Shown: one piece after another, positions 7,802 to 17,700 of the stretch
Layout of the letters: each line of letters begins with the position of its first letter
How positions within the stretch are numbered: position 1 is the first letter of the stretch
Source of the DNA: Curtobacterium sp. ZW137
GTDB lineage: Bacteria; Actinomycetota; Actinomycetes; Actinomycetales; Microbacteriaceae
Direction: 5' to 3'
Assembly (NCBI RefSeq): GCF_003762905.1
Contig: NZ_RJKS01000002.1
Span: 232,039-296,038, forward strand
Length of the DNA: 64,000 nt
Notes under the pieces: generated by a model
The model's input: the letters and a program-made list of their open reading frames with translations, nothing else
What the model was told of the DNA's origin: nothing
Databases searched by the model: none
Position numbers and translations under genes: made by a program

Positions 7802-9431
7802 TCGTGACCGTCCGGCGGGCTCGGGTGAGTCCGACGTAGAACAGCCGGCGCTCCTCGTCGACCTCGGCGTCGGTGGTGGCGTGCGAGATCGGGAGGAGGC
7901 CCTCGGCAGCGCCCGCGATGACGACGTTCGGCCACTCCAGGCCCTTGGACGAGTGCAGCGTCGCGAGTGTGACGGCGTCGAGTTCGGGCTCGTGGTGGGT
8001 CGCTGCCCGGTCGACCAGGTCCTGGGTGAACTGCTGCATCGTCGTGCCCGCGGGGGCGTCCTCGGCGAGGCCCATGATCGCCTGCAGCGCGTCCCACTGC
8101 TCGCGGACCGCGCCGGTGCCCTCCGGCGGGGTCGGGGTCCACCCACTGACCTGCAGCACCAGGCCCACACGCCGGGTCAGTTCGTCGTCGGTCTGCCGGA
8201 TCGCCTCACCGCGCATGTGGTGCACGGCGAGCTTCACCTCGGGACGGTCGAAGAACCGGGTGCCGCCCTGCACCCGGTACGGGATCCCGGACCGGCCGAG
8301 GGCCGCCTCGAGCGCTGCGGACTGGGCGCCGACACGGAACAGGACGGCGCAGTCGCCGTAGGCACCGCCCTCGCTGACCAGGTCCGTGATCCGGCGTGCG
8401 ATCGTCGCAGCCTCGTCGCCGTCGTGCACGCAGGGCACCACGACGGGCTCGGGGCCGGGCACCGGGTCCTGCGCCGCGAGGTCGAGTGCTCCGGGTCGGC
8501 CGCGCATCAACGCGTTGGCGGCGTTGACGACCTCTCGCGTGGACCGGTAGTTCCGCTCGAGCCGCAGCACGGACCCCCGCGGGAACTCCGACCCGAAGCC
8601 GAGCAGGTACTTGCTGGACGCGCCCGCGAAGGAGTAGATCGTCTGGCTGGCGTCGCCGACGACGCAGAGGTCCTGCCGATCGCCCAGCCACGCCCGGAGC
8701 AGGTCGTGCTGGACGGGCGAGACGTCCTGGTACTCGTCGACCACGAAGAACCGGTACTGCTGCCGGACGTAGCTGGCGACGCGCGGTTCGGTCTCGACCA
8801 TGCCGAGGGTGGCGAGCAGGACGTCCTCGAAGTCCATCTGCCGGCGGTCGTCCTTGAGCCGCTCGTACGCGCGCATCAGGTCGATGACGCGCGCCGGACT
8901 GGTCTCGCGCGGCATCACCCGGTCGACGGCCGCCGCCTCGTACTCGTCGAGGGTGAGCCGCTGGACCTTCCGCCACTCCACCTCGGCCGCGAGGTCCCGG
9001 AGCACCGGCTTGTCGACGTGCATCCCGATCGTGTCCGCGGCGTGCGCGATCATCCGCGCCTTGGACTCGACGATCTTCGGCGCGTGGCCGCCGACGGTGT
9101 CCGGCCAGAAGTAGCTCAGCTGCGACATCGCGGCGGCGTGGAAGGTCCGCGCCTGCACGCTCCCGGCGCCGAGCGCGCGGAGGCGGGACCGGAGTTCACC
9201 GGCCGCCCGGGTGGTGAAGGTCAGTGCGAGGACGTGCGCCGGCGAGTAGGTGCCGGTGGCGACGCCGTAGGCGATCCGGTGCGTGATGGCCCGCGTCTTG
9301 CCGGTCCCGGCGCCGGCGAGGACGGCAACGGGGCCGAGGAGGGTCGTCGCGACGGTGCGCTGCTCCGCGTCGAGCGCTGCGAGCAGCGCCTCCGGGGAGG
9401 GTGGTGTCGGCCCGGCCGGGGTGGTGCTCAC
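7686..9431 (-). CDS. UvrD/PcrA-family superfamily I DNA helicase (UvrD2-like, short form)
   Basis: A 581-residue ATP-dependent 3'-5' helicase. Visible motifs are Walker A GAGTGKT at about residues 40-46, DEYQD near 235-240 (motif II), GDASQTIYSF (motif III), RNYRS (motif IV), TLHSSKGLEW (motif V) and GLTRARR (motif VI). The position behind nudC matches uvrD2 of mycobacteria. However, the protein ends shortly after the helicase core and lacks the HRDC and tetracysteine extensions of that protein. The GTG start overlaps the nudC stop codon (GTGA), implying translational coupling. The 3' end runs antiparallel into the neighbouring plus-strand gene. Likely role: DNA repair or recombination. Confidence 0.93.
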   Translation of the reverse strand: MSTTPAGPTPPSPEALLAALDAEQRTVATTLLGPVAVLAGAGTGKTRAITHRIAYGVATGTYSPAHVLALTFTTRAAGELRSRLRALGAGSVQARTFHAAAMSQLSYFWPDTVGGHAPKIVESKARMIAHAADTIGMHVDKPVLRDLAAEVEWRKVQRLTLDEYEAAAVDRVMPRETSPARVIDLMRAYERLKDDRRQMDFEDVLLATLGMVETEPRVASYVRQQYRFFVVDEYQDVSPVQHDLLRAWLGDRQDLCVVGDASQTIYSFAGASSKYLLGFGSEFPRGSVLRLERNYRSTREVVNAANALMRGRPGALDLAAQDPVPGPEPVVVPCVHDGDEAATIARRITDLVSEGGAYGDCAVLFRVGAQSAALEAALGRSGIPYRVQGGTRFFDRPEVKLAVHHMRGEAIRQTDDELTRRVGLVLQVSGWTPTPPEGTGAVREQWDALQAIMGLAEDAPAGTTMQQFTQDLVDRAATHHEPELDAVTLATLHSSKGLEWPNVVIAGAAEGLLPISHATTDAEVDEERRLFYVGLTRARRTVTITWSRQGSTRGGARAPSRFLAAIDTHTGGAAAPADATR

Positions 9432-10363
9432 GGCAGGTCCAGCGGGCCGCCGTACCACTCCTCGATGATCGCCCGGGCGATCGACGTCCGTCCGGGCAGG
9501 AGCAGGGTGTCGCCGGCACGCTCGCGGATGTCCTCACGAGAGAACCAGCGGACGTCGAGGATCTCCACGCCGTCCGGGCGGGCGGTCGACGGGTCGCCGT
9601 CCGCCGCACGGGCACGGAACCCGACCATCAGCGACGCCGGGAACGGCCACGGCTGGGATCCGAGGTACTCCGGCTCCTCGACGTGCACGCCGGACTCCTC
9701 GAACACCTCGCGGCGGACGGCGTCCTCGAGCGACTCCCCGGGCTCGACGAACCCGGCGAGCAGCGAGTACCGGTCCTGGTCCCACGCGGCGTTCGACCCG
9801 AGCAGGATGCGGTCGTCGGCGTCGACGACACCCACGATGATCGCGGCGTCGGTGCGGGGGAAGAGCTCGTGGCCCTGGTCGTCGCGGCGGACCCAGCCGC
9901 CGGTGACCACCTCCGTGCTCGAGCCGGTGCGGGGCGAGAAGCCGTGCACCGCGTGCCAGTTCGCCATCGCCACGGCCTCGACCGCGAGGCCCTGGTCACG
10001 CGGGGACAGCTCGGTGCCGAACATCCGGAGGCTCTCCCAGGCGGCGTCCTCGGGCTCGATCCGCGCGGCGGTGTCGGCGTCGACGAGGACCGCGGCGAAC
10101 CGGGTGCCGGCCGGAGCGTCGGCGGCGTCGGACACGGAACGGCCGAGGTAGACCAACGGTGCCCCCTCGGGCACGTCGGCCGCGGCGACGAACCGCAGCG
10201 TGCCGTCCGGGTTCCGGAGCATCGCGGCGCCGTGCACCGGCAGGAAGCGGGTCGCCTCGTCGTCGCGCAGCACCCGTCCGAGGCCGGGCGTGCTGCGGTA
10301 CTCGGCATCACGGTCGAGCTCGTTGCGGGCGAGCGGCAGCCGGGCGGCGAACTCCACGGTCAC
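9428..10363 (-). CDS. nudC: NudC-type NADH pyrophosphatase (Nudix)
   Basis: A 311-residue Nudix hydrolase of the NudC group, which cleaves NAD(H) to NMN(H) and AMP and can remove NAD caps from RNA. The Nudix box spans residues 204-226 (GFVEPGE, REVFEESGV). The group-specific SQPWPFPAS follows at 236-244. The zinc-ribbon region before it reads FSPRTG at 142-147 where the family has Cys-x-x-Cys, so the metal cysteines are missing. A GTG start has GAGGAG 8 nt upstream. It is first in an operon with the UvrD-like helicase. Confidence 0.93.
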   Translation of the reverse strand: MTVEFAARLPLARNELDRDAEYRSTPGLGRVLRDDEATRFLPVHGAAMLRNPDGTLRFVAAADVPEGAPLVYLGRSVSDAADAPAGTRFAAVLVDADTAARIEPEDAAWESLRMFGTELSPRDQGLAVEAVAMANWHAVHGFSPRTGSSTEVVTGGWVRRDDQGHELFPRTDAAIIVGVVDADDRILLGSNAAWDQDRYSLLAGFVEPGESLEDAVRREVFEESGVHVEEPEYLGSQPWPFPASLMVGFRARAADGDPSTARPDGVEILDVRWFSREDIRERAGDTLLLPGRTSIARAIIEEWYGGPLDLP

Positions 10364-10437
10364 GGATGACTCCTCGGGTCGGTGTCGTGTCGGGACCGGA
10401 CCAGCGTGGCGCGCACCGATCCAGACGTCGGCGGACC

Positions 10438-10443
10438 TACCCT
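10438..10443 (+). promoter_or_regulatory. -10 element, leaderless start at 10451
   Basis: TACCCT, a 7-nt spacer, then ATG. It lies divergent to nudC. Confidence 0.6.
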
Positions 10444-10450
10444 GTGGGGC

Positions 10451-11449
10451 ATGGCGGGATCCCAGTTCACTCTAGCGGCGTTGGCGACGACGGCCGTGCC
10501 CGGACTCGTCGTCACGGGCACGCGCACCCTCGGCTCGGTCGCGGCCGGTGACTACGAGTCGGCGGTCCTCCGCGACTCGGACGGCATCGAGTCGGCGATC
10601 CGCCGTCCCCGGAACCAGCGGGCCGAAGCGCGGCAGTCGGCCGACCTCCTCGCGATCCGTGCGCTGAGCGCCGGGATCAGGTCGCGCCTCCCGTTCGCGG
10701 TCCCCGAGTACCGCGGTCAGGCGCCGATCGGCTCGACCCGCGCCATCGTGACCGGGTTCGTCCCCGGCAGCCACCCGTCGCTCGGCGCCCTCGGCGAGCG
10801 TCCGGAACTCGCCACCAGCGTCGGCCGTGCCGTCGCGGCGATCCACCTGCTGCCGACCAGCTTCGTGACCGACGCCGGCCTGCCCTCCCTCACCCCCTTC
10901 GAGGTCCTCCGTTCCGCCGTGTCCGTGATGGACCGTGCCGTCGCGACCAAGCTCGTGCCGGCCGCGCTGCAGGACCGCTGGGAAGGCGCCGCGCGCGACC
11001 AGCAGCTGTGGCAGTTCACGCCGACCGTCGTGCACGGCGCACTCGGCCCCGACGTCCTGCTCGTGCAGGGCGACGACGTCACCGGTGTCCTCGGCTGGGG
11101 CGAGCTCCGACTCGGCGACCCGGCGAAGGACCTGGCATGGGTGCTCGCCGGCCGTCGCGACGCCTTCGACACCGTGCTCAGCGCCTACGAGGCGAACGGT
11201 GGCGGCCGAGACCGCCAGCTCGCCCAGCGGGCCCGGGTCTACCACGAGCTCGAGACGGCGCAGTGGCTCCTGCACGGCGTGCAGGCGAAGAGCACCTCGG
11301 TCGTCGACGACGCCGTCGCGATGATGCACCGTCTCGTCGACGCGGTGCACGCACCGTCGGCCGCGCCGCTGCAGTCGGTGTCGCCGGAGACGATGGAGAT
11401 CGGCGAGGTCGAGCAGCTGCTGTCGTCGACCGAACGTCGGCACGGCTGA
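10451..11449 (+). CDS. Aminoglycoside-phosphotransferase-like protein, probable pseudokinase
   Basis: A 332-residue protein with the fold pattern of the APH/macrolide 2'-phosphotransferase family. The catalytic loop, normally HGDxxxxN, reads HGALGPDV at 195-202. The metal-binding IDW motif reads VLGWGE at 213-218, followed by the conserved LGDPAKDLAW. Both acidic residues essential for phosphotransfer are therefore replaced. I infer a non-catalytic or altered role, while family membership itself is fairly secure. The ATG start is set by the TACCCT hexamer 7 nt upstream. It is divergent from nudC and convergent with adnB. Confidence 0.8.
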   Translation: MAGSQFTLAALATTAVPGLVVTGTRTLGSVAAGDYESAVLRDSDGIESAIRRPRNQRAEARQSADLLAIRALSAGIRSRLPFAVPEYRGQAPIGSTRAIVTGFVPGSHPSLGALGERPELATSVGRAVAAIHLLPTSFVTDAGLPSLTPFEVLRSAVSVMDRAVATKLVPAALQDRWEGAARDQQLWQFTPTVVHGALGPDVLLVQGDDVTGVLGWGELRLGDPAKDLAWVLAGRRDAFDTVLSAYEANGGGRDRQLAQRARVYHELETAQWLLHGVQAKSTSVVDDAVAMMHRLVDAVHAPSAAPLQSVSPETMEIGEVEQLLSSTERRHG

Positions 11450-11454
11450 CGCGG

Positions 11455-11515
11455 CCGTTCCGGCATTCTCGGCTTCTCCGGCTTCTCCGGCTTTTCCGGC
11501 ATTCGCGGCCTTGGA
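11455..11515. repeat. 9-bp degenerate repeat between convergent genes
   Basis: TTCTCCGGC, TTTTCCGGC and GGCATTC units alternate across the 97-bp gap between the convergent kinase-like gene and adnB. No clear hairpin terminator is visible. Confidence 0.7.
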
Positions 11516-11546
11516 GGCACGGTGCGGGTCCGTCCCGCACGTCGCG

Positions 11547-14500
11547 TCAGCCGATCGCGGCGTCCCAGGCACGTTCGAGCCCCGCACGGTCGAGCAGCTC
11601 CGCCGGCCGGATCTCCAGGTCGTCCGCCACGAAGTAGAACACCGCGTCGACGTCCGCGATCGGGCGCCCGGTGAACTCGGCGTAGGCGACGCGGTACAGC
11701 GCGAGCTGCAGCTGCCGGCGTTCCAGGTCGGTCGCTCCGGACGGTGCCTTGCCGGTCTTCCAGTCGACGACCTCGATCCGCCCGTCGATCTCGTAGACCG
11801 CGTCGAGCTTGCAGACCACGCTGTGCCCGAGGAACGGGATGTGGATCTCCCGCTCGACCTCGACCGGGGTCAGGCCCGCCCAGCGTGAACGGGCGAAGGT
11901 CTCCTGGAACTCGCCGAGACGACGGGCGTCGTCGTCGCTGACCGCCGCGTCGGGAGCGGCCGACTCGTCCGGGTCGGCGTCGAGCTCGCCGTCCCACACG
12001 TCGAGCAGTTCCGGCGATCCGAGCGTCTCGAGCGCCCCGCCGGAGCGCGCACGGCGCTCGACCCACTGGTGGAACAGGGTGCCGAGCCGGGTGGCGCGGT
12101 AGGGGCGCTCGGGCATCGGCCGGCGCAGGCGCTCCGCGACGGCGTCGGGCTCGGTGAGGTAGTCCTTGAACCCGGACGCCGGCACCCGGTGCGGGACCAC
12201 CACGCGGTGCTTCGCGGACCGGGCAGCGCGGCGCTCCGCGAGCAGCAGGTCGATGTCCGCGGCGAAGCGTCCGGCCGCGCCCGGGTTCGCGTTCCGGACC
12301 CGGTCGGCGGCAGCGGCGACGCGCGGCGCACGGTTCCCGAACGGGACGTGCGGCCACTCCTGGGTCGCGCCGGCGTCGCCGAGGGGGTTCTCCTCGTGCT
12401 CGGTGGTCTCCGGGATCCGGTCGGCTGCGACCACCCCGGCGTCGACGAGGTCCGCGAGGTACCGGCTCGGCTGCATCGGCTTCACCCCGCCGGCCCAGAA
12501 CGAGCCGCTCACCAGCAGCTCGTGGCGCGACCGGGTCAGCGCGACGTACGTCAGCCGGCGCTCTTCTTCCTCGTTGCGGGCCTTCACCTCGTCCTTGAAG
12601 GCGTCGATCGCGAGCGTGACGTCCTTCTGGGCGTCGTGCCCCCGCCAGTCCAGGCGCGGGAGCTCGTCCGCGTCGCCGCGGAACTCGTACGGGAGGCGTC
12701 CGAATCCGATCCACCCCGATGACCCTTCCTGCGGGCGGGCGGGCAGCGCACCCTCGACCATCCGGGGGACCGCGACCGCGTCCCACTCGAGCCCCTTCGA
12801 GCCGTGGATCGTCAGGATCTGCACGGTCCCGGCCTCGGGCTCCTCGGATCGGGGACCCATGTCGTCCCGGCGCGCTGCCGCATCGATCCAGCCGAGGAAG
12901 GCGCCGAGGTCCGCGCGGTCGTCCGTCCCCACGAACCCGGCGAGTTCGTCGACGAAGGCGTCGAGGTACGCACCGCTCCCCTGCTCGTGCGCGGCGACCT
13001 CGATGTCGAGGTGCATCTCCTGGATCACCAGGGTGACGAAGTCGACCAGGTCCCCGGCGGCACGGGACCGGAGCGCGGCGAGCTGCTGCCCGAGCCGGCG
13101 CATCCGGTCGCGGCCGGCCGGGGTGATGCCCTGCAGGGCGCCGTGCTCGTCCGGTGCGACCGCGACGAAGTCCAGGGCGTCCACGACCGAGCCGTGCTCA
13201 CCGACCGCGACCGACGCGCGGAAGGCGGCGGTCACCTCGTCGTCGAGGCGCTGCTGCGTGTGGTCCCGCTTGAACAGCCACTGCGCCAGGCCGTGCAGCG
13301 CGACGACGTCCGCCGCGCCCACCCGCCAGCGGGCCCCGGCGAGGAGCCGGATCAGGTCGTTGCCGGCGGCCGGGTCGTGGAGCACCCGGAGGCAGGCCAC
13401 CAGGTCGACGATCTCCGGACGCTGGAGCAGTCCCCCGGTGCCGAGCACGTGGTACGGCACTCCCCGCTGCCCGAGTGCCCCGGTGAACGCCGCGAGGTCC
13501 TTCCGGGCACGGAGGAGCAGCGCCATCGAGCCGCCCGGGTTCCGGCGGCGGTGGTCCTCGAACCAGGCGGCCACGGCGGCCGCTTCTTCGGGCAGGGTCT
13601 CGGTGAAGACGGCGTGCACGACACCGGCGTCGGCGCCGGGCCGTGGTGACAGGCGCTCCACGTCGACCTCGGACGCCTCGGACAGGGGCGCGACGACGGC
13701 GTTGGCCCCGGCGAGGACGTCGACCGGGTTCCGCCAGCTCGTCGAGAGGGCGAACGTGCGCGGAGCGGCGGCGCCAGCGTCGCCAGCGTCGCCAGCGCGT
13801 CCGAAGTCCCGCGGGAACCGGGCCAGGTTCGCCGCGCTCGCGCCGCGGAACCCGTAGATCGATTGGTGCGGGTCCCCGACGGCCATCACCGGGTGGTCGT
13901 GGAACAGCCGTGCCAGGAACCGGGTCTGCACCACGGAGGTGTCCTGGTACTCGTCGAGGAGGACCACCCTGAACCGCCCCCGGAGGTCGTCGACCACGCG
14001 CGGTGCGGCCTCGGCGGCGGCGAGGGCCAGCGCGATCTGGTCGGAGAACTCCACGAAGCCGCGGTCGACCTTCTGGCGGCGGAACTCCTCGACCAGGTCG
14101 GTCAGCGGCTCCAGTGCCCCGATCGCCGCCACGGCCGCGGTGATCGCGGCGTACGGCTTCCCGCGGTTGCCGGGGAGCTCGAGCAGCTCGGAGAACTCGA
14201 TCGCGAAGCGCCGCAGCCGCTCGGGCTCGACGAGGTGCTCCGACGCTGCTCCGGCGAGCGCGACGACGGCCGCGGTGATCGTGTCGACGTTGCGGTCGAG
14301 GCCGGCGAGCCGGTCGTCCCGGGCGGCGACCACGACCCGGCGTGCCAGCTGCCACGCGGACGGTTCGGTGAGCACCTGGGACTCGCCGTCGCGCCCGACC
14401 AGCAGCGCGTTCTCGCGGAAGACACTGTTCGCGAAGGCGTTGTAGGTGGACACGGTCGGGGCTTCGAAGGCGTCGCCGGCAGTGATCAGGCCGGCGTCCT

Positions 14501-14798
14501 CGAGCGCCCGGATCCGGTCGTTGATCCGGATCGAGAGCTCCCCCGCCGCCTTGCGGGTGAAGGTGAGTCCGAGGATCTCGTCCGGGCGCACGTGGCCGTT
14601 GGCGAGCAGCCAGACGACCCGCGACGCCATGGTCTCGGTCTTGCCGCTGCCGGCGCCGGCGACGACGAGGGCCGGTGCGAGGGGTGACTCGATGACGGCG
14701 CGCTGCTGCTCGGTCGGGCGCGGACGGCCGAGTGCGTCGGCGATCGCATCCGCGCCGTGCCGGACCAGGACGTCGTCCTCGAGCAGTTCGTCGGTCAC
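11547..14798 (-). CDS. adnB: AdnB-like helicase-nuclease subunit
   Basis: A 1083-residue UvrD/RecB-type motor with a C-terminal RecB-family nuclease. Walker A GAGSGKT is at 48-54, DEYQDTSVVQ is motif II, GDPHQSIYGFRGA is motif III, and IHGSKGLEWDAVAV and YVALTRSRHELLV lie near 690-800. The nuclease signature VVDWKTG is at about 1010-1016, followed by QLQLALYR. AdnA and AdnB form the heterodimeric double-strand-break resection machine of Actinobacteria, in place of RecBCD/AddAB. AdnB normally carries the main motor. The GTG start overlaps the adnA stop by 4 nt, with GGGAGAGG upstream. A 9-bp repeat (about 13770-13798) encodes a small Ala/Gly/Asp insertion. Confidence 0.93.
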   Translation of the reverse strand: MTDELLEDDVLVRHGADAIADALGRPRPTEQQRAVIESPLAPALVVAGAGSGKTETMASRVVWLLANGHVRPDEILGLTFTRKAAGELSIRINDRIRALEDAGLITAGDAFEAPTVSTYNAFANSVFRENALLVGRDGESQVLTEPSAWQLARRVVVAARDDRLAGLDRNVDTITAAVVALAGAASEHLVEPERLRRFAIEFSELLELPGNRGKPYAAITAAVAAIGALEPLTDLVEEFRRQKVDRGFVEFSDQIALALAAAEAAPRVVDDLRGRFRVVLLDEYQDTSVVQTRFLARLFHDHPVMAVGDPHQSIYGFRGASAANLARFPRDFGRAGDAGDAGAAAPRTFALSTSWRNPVDVLAGANAVVAPLSEASEVDVERLSPRPGADAGVVHAVFTETLPEEAAAVAAWFEDHRRRNPGGSMALLLRARKDLAAFTGALGQRGVPYHVLGTGGLLQRPEIVDLVACLRVLHDPAAGNDLIRLLAGARWRVGAADVVALHGLAQWLFKRDHTQQRLDDEVTAAFRASVAVGEHGSVVDALDFVAVAPDEHGALQGITPAGRDRMRRLGQQLAALRSRAAGDLVDFVTLVIQEMHLDIEVAAHEQGSGAYLDAFVDELAGFVGTDDRADLGAFLGWIDAAARRDDMGPRSEEPEAGTVQILTIHGSKGLEWDAVAVPRMVEGALPARPQEGSSGWIGFGRLPYEFRGDADELPRLDWRGHDAQKDVTLAIDAFKDEVKARNEEEERRLTYVALTRSRHELLVSGSFWAGGVKPMQPSRYLADLVDAGVVAADRIPETTEHEENPLGDAGATQEWPHVPFGNRAPRVAAAADRVRNANPGAAGRFAADIDLLLAERRAARSAKHRVVVPHRVPASGFKDYLTEPDAVAERLRRPMPERPYRATRLGTLFHQWVERRARSGGALETLGSPELLDVWDGELDADPDESAAPDAAVSDDDARRLGEFQETFARSRWAGLTPVEVEREIHIPFLGHSVVCKLDAVYEIDGRIEVVDWKTGKAPSGATDLERRQLQLALYRVAYAEFTGRPIADVDAVFYFVADDLEIRPAELLDRAGLERAWDAAIG

Positions 14799-17700
14799 CA
14801 CGTCACCTCTCCCACCACGTGGATCCGGCACTCGACACCGGTGCGTGCCTTCTCGCAGTGGTCGTCGACGTTGGCGACGAACGTGCGGCCGGCCATGCCC
14901 CTGGCGACCTCGTGCAGCCGTTCCCGGTAGGACTCGCGCGCGTCGGGGTCGAACGCGTGCTGGGTCCGCTCCGAGTAGGCGTGCCCGCCCTTCGGGTTCT
15001 GCACGAAGACGAGCCGGGCATCGGTCATCGGCGACCCGGCCGGGACGCCCTCGACCGCGCCGTCCTCCACCGCGAGCTGGTAGGCACCGAGCTGCGGGTG
15101 CTCGGGCATGTCGTTCTTCTCGCTCGGCATGCTCCGGCCGGTCTTCAGGTCGACGACGCTGACGCGGCCGTCGGGGTCGATCTCGATGCGGTCGATGCTG
15201 CCGCGCACCCGTGCCGGGCCGGTGACGAGGGCGAACGAGGTCTCGGCGCCGAGCAGCTGCCGTCCGGCGCTGGCGAACGTGCGCAGGTAGTCGCTGAGCC
15301 CCTCGATCATCCGACGCGTCCTGGCGCGTTCACGGTCGCCGATCCACGGGGACTCGAACGTCAGCTCACCCCACCGGGACTCGACCCGTTCCCACAGCGA
15401 CTCGACGTCGATCTCGGTCGCGTGCTCCATCGCCTCGTGCACGATCGTGCCGATGCCCATCGCCGGGCTCGGTGCGCCGCCACCGAACGTCTGCACGAAC
15501 CAGTGCACGGGGCACTCCTCGAAGGTGCCGATCCGCGACGGGGAGACCCCGACGGTGGGCGGGACGAGCTCGCCGCTGACCGGGTCCTCGACGGCGGCTC
15601 CGTCCAGGTCGACGAGCGGGTCTTCCGTCGTCGGCTCGGCGGTGCCGTACCAGTCGTCGGGCGATGCGCCGGGGACCTCGGCCTCGGCCAGGCGCGCGAG
15701 TGCGGAGGCCGCCTCGTGGTCACCGGTCGCCACCACCCGACGGCGGAGCGAACCCGCGAGTCCCCGGAGTGAGAGCGGGTGCGCGGTGGGCTGGCGGTCC
15801 GGCGGCACGGGCACGAGCCGGACGAACGGGGACGGGGACTCGTCGTCGTTGGCGATCGTCCCGATGACCACCTGGGTCGTGGCGCGGGAGACCGCCCGGG
15901 CGAACAGCCGGAGCTCGTCGGCGATCACGGCGGCGCGGTCGTCCACGACGTCGTGGTCGGTCCCGGCAGCGGCGCGGACCAGTCCGTCCGGGTCGAGGAG
16001 GCTGCCCCGGACCCGGGTGTTCGGCCACACGCCGTCCTGCAGGCCGAGCACCACGACGACGTCGCACTCGAGCCCGATCGTCGCGGACGGGGTGAGCACG
16101 CGGACACGCCCGGCGGTCCGGTCCGGGCCGATGCTGTCCTCGGGCAGGTCGGCTCCGAGCAGGTCGTCGACGAAGACCCGCGCGGGGGCGTCCGGCGTGC
16201 GCTCGACGAAGCGCTTCGCCGCGGTGAACAGCCCGACCACGGCGTCGAGGTGCCGGTCGGCCTCGCCGGCACCGACACCACCCGCGAGCGACTGGCCGCC
16301 CCAGATGCCGGCGAGACCGCTGCGCTCCCAGAGGCCCCAGAGGATCTCCTCGATGCTGGCACCGGACTCGGCGTCGGCGCGGGCCTGGACGAGGCTCCGG
16401 GCGAGGCGGGTGGCACGGCGGGCGAAGGCGGCGTCGACGGTGACGAGCCGCTCCGGAGCCCCGAGCGCGTCGACGAGCAGTTCGTCCGCGGTGCGGGTGC
16501 CGCCGCCGGCCAGTTCTTCACGCCGGAGCGCGAGCCGGAGCCGCCGCATCGCGAGCGTGTCGAGCCCGCCGAGAGGACCGGTCGCGAAGGCGGTCGCGAG
16601 GTCGGCGTCGAGCGGCAGCACCCCCAGCGAGACCGCCGCGGCGTCGATCAACGAGCGGGCGGCGGAGTCGTCCCGGGGTCGGGTCGGCGCGGCACCCGCC
16701 GTGGCGGGGACCTCCGCGACGGAGAGGGCACGGACGAGTTCGGGGATGGCCGCACCGCTGCGCGTCACGACCACCATGCGGTGCCACGGGACGCCGTCCA
16801 TCAGCTGGTGCTCGCGCAGCCGACGGGCGACGGCGACCACGAGCGCGGAACGGCTGCCGCCCTCGAGGTGCAGCACGGAGTCCGGCCGGCCGTCGGTGTC
16901 GCGGGCGAGCGCGGTCCGCTGCCGCCCCGCCGCGGCGGCCCCGACGCGTCCGGTGATCCCGCTGACGAGCGCCCGGATCGGCGCGGGGTGCCGGTGCACG
17001 GTCCCGAGCACGACGTCCTGCACGTGCGCGACACCGAGCCGGGACGCGAGCCGGCCGAGGACGTCGGGCTCTGCACCGCGGAAGGCCGACGCGGCGATGT
17101 CCGGATCGCCGAACGCGACGACCTGGACGCCGGAGCGGGCCAGCGCACCGAGGAGTGCGATCTCCCCCTCGACGAGTTCCTGCGTGTCGTCGGCGACCAC
17201 GAGCCGCAGTGCGGCCACCGCGGGCGGGAGTTCCCCGCGGAGCACGGCGGCGGTGGCGAAGGCGACGAGCTCCGCGGCGTCGAGGCTCGTCGTCCGGAAG
17301 GCGGTCAACGCGGCCCGGTACTCGTCCACGAGGTCACCGACCGCCCGCCACTCCGGCCGGCCCTTCTCGTCCGCGAGCTCGCGCATGTCGTCCGGTTCGA
17401 CGCCGGCGGCGACCGCGCGCATCATCACGTCGCGGAGTGCCGTCCGGAACCCGGCGCGTTCCCGGACGACGGCGGTGATCGGCTGCGGCCAGTCCGGGCC
17501 GGTGCCGTCGGTCTCGTGGCCGGCGAGCAGGTCGGCGAGGATCCGGTCCTGCTCGCCACCGGTGAGGAGGGTCGGCGCGGGCTGGCCCTGCGCGGCGGCG
17601 GCGAACGCGACGATCTGGAAGGCCAGGGAGTTCACGGTGCAGGCGAGCGCGCCGGGCGTGACCCGCTCGACCGTCACCGCGAGGTGGTCACGGAGCGCGG

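Noticed and set aside
10382-10450. Earlier start for the kinase-like gene
   Set aside because: It would place the start upstream of the TACCCT hexamer, and the added residues look non-conserved.
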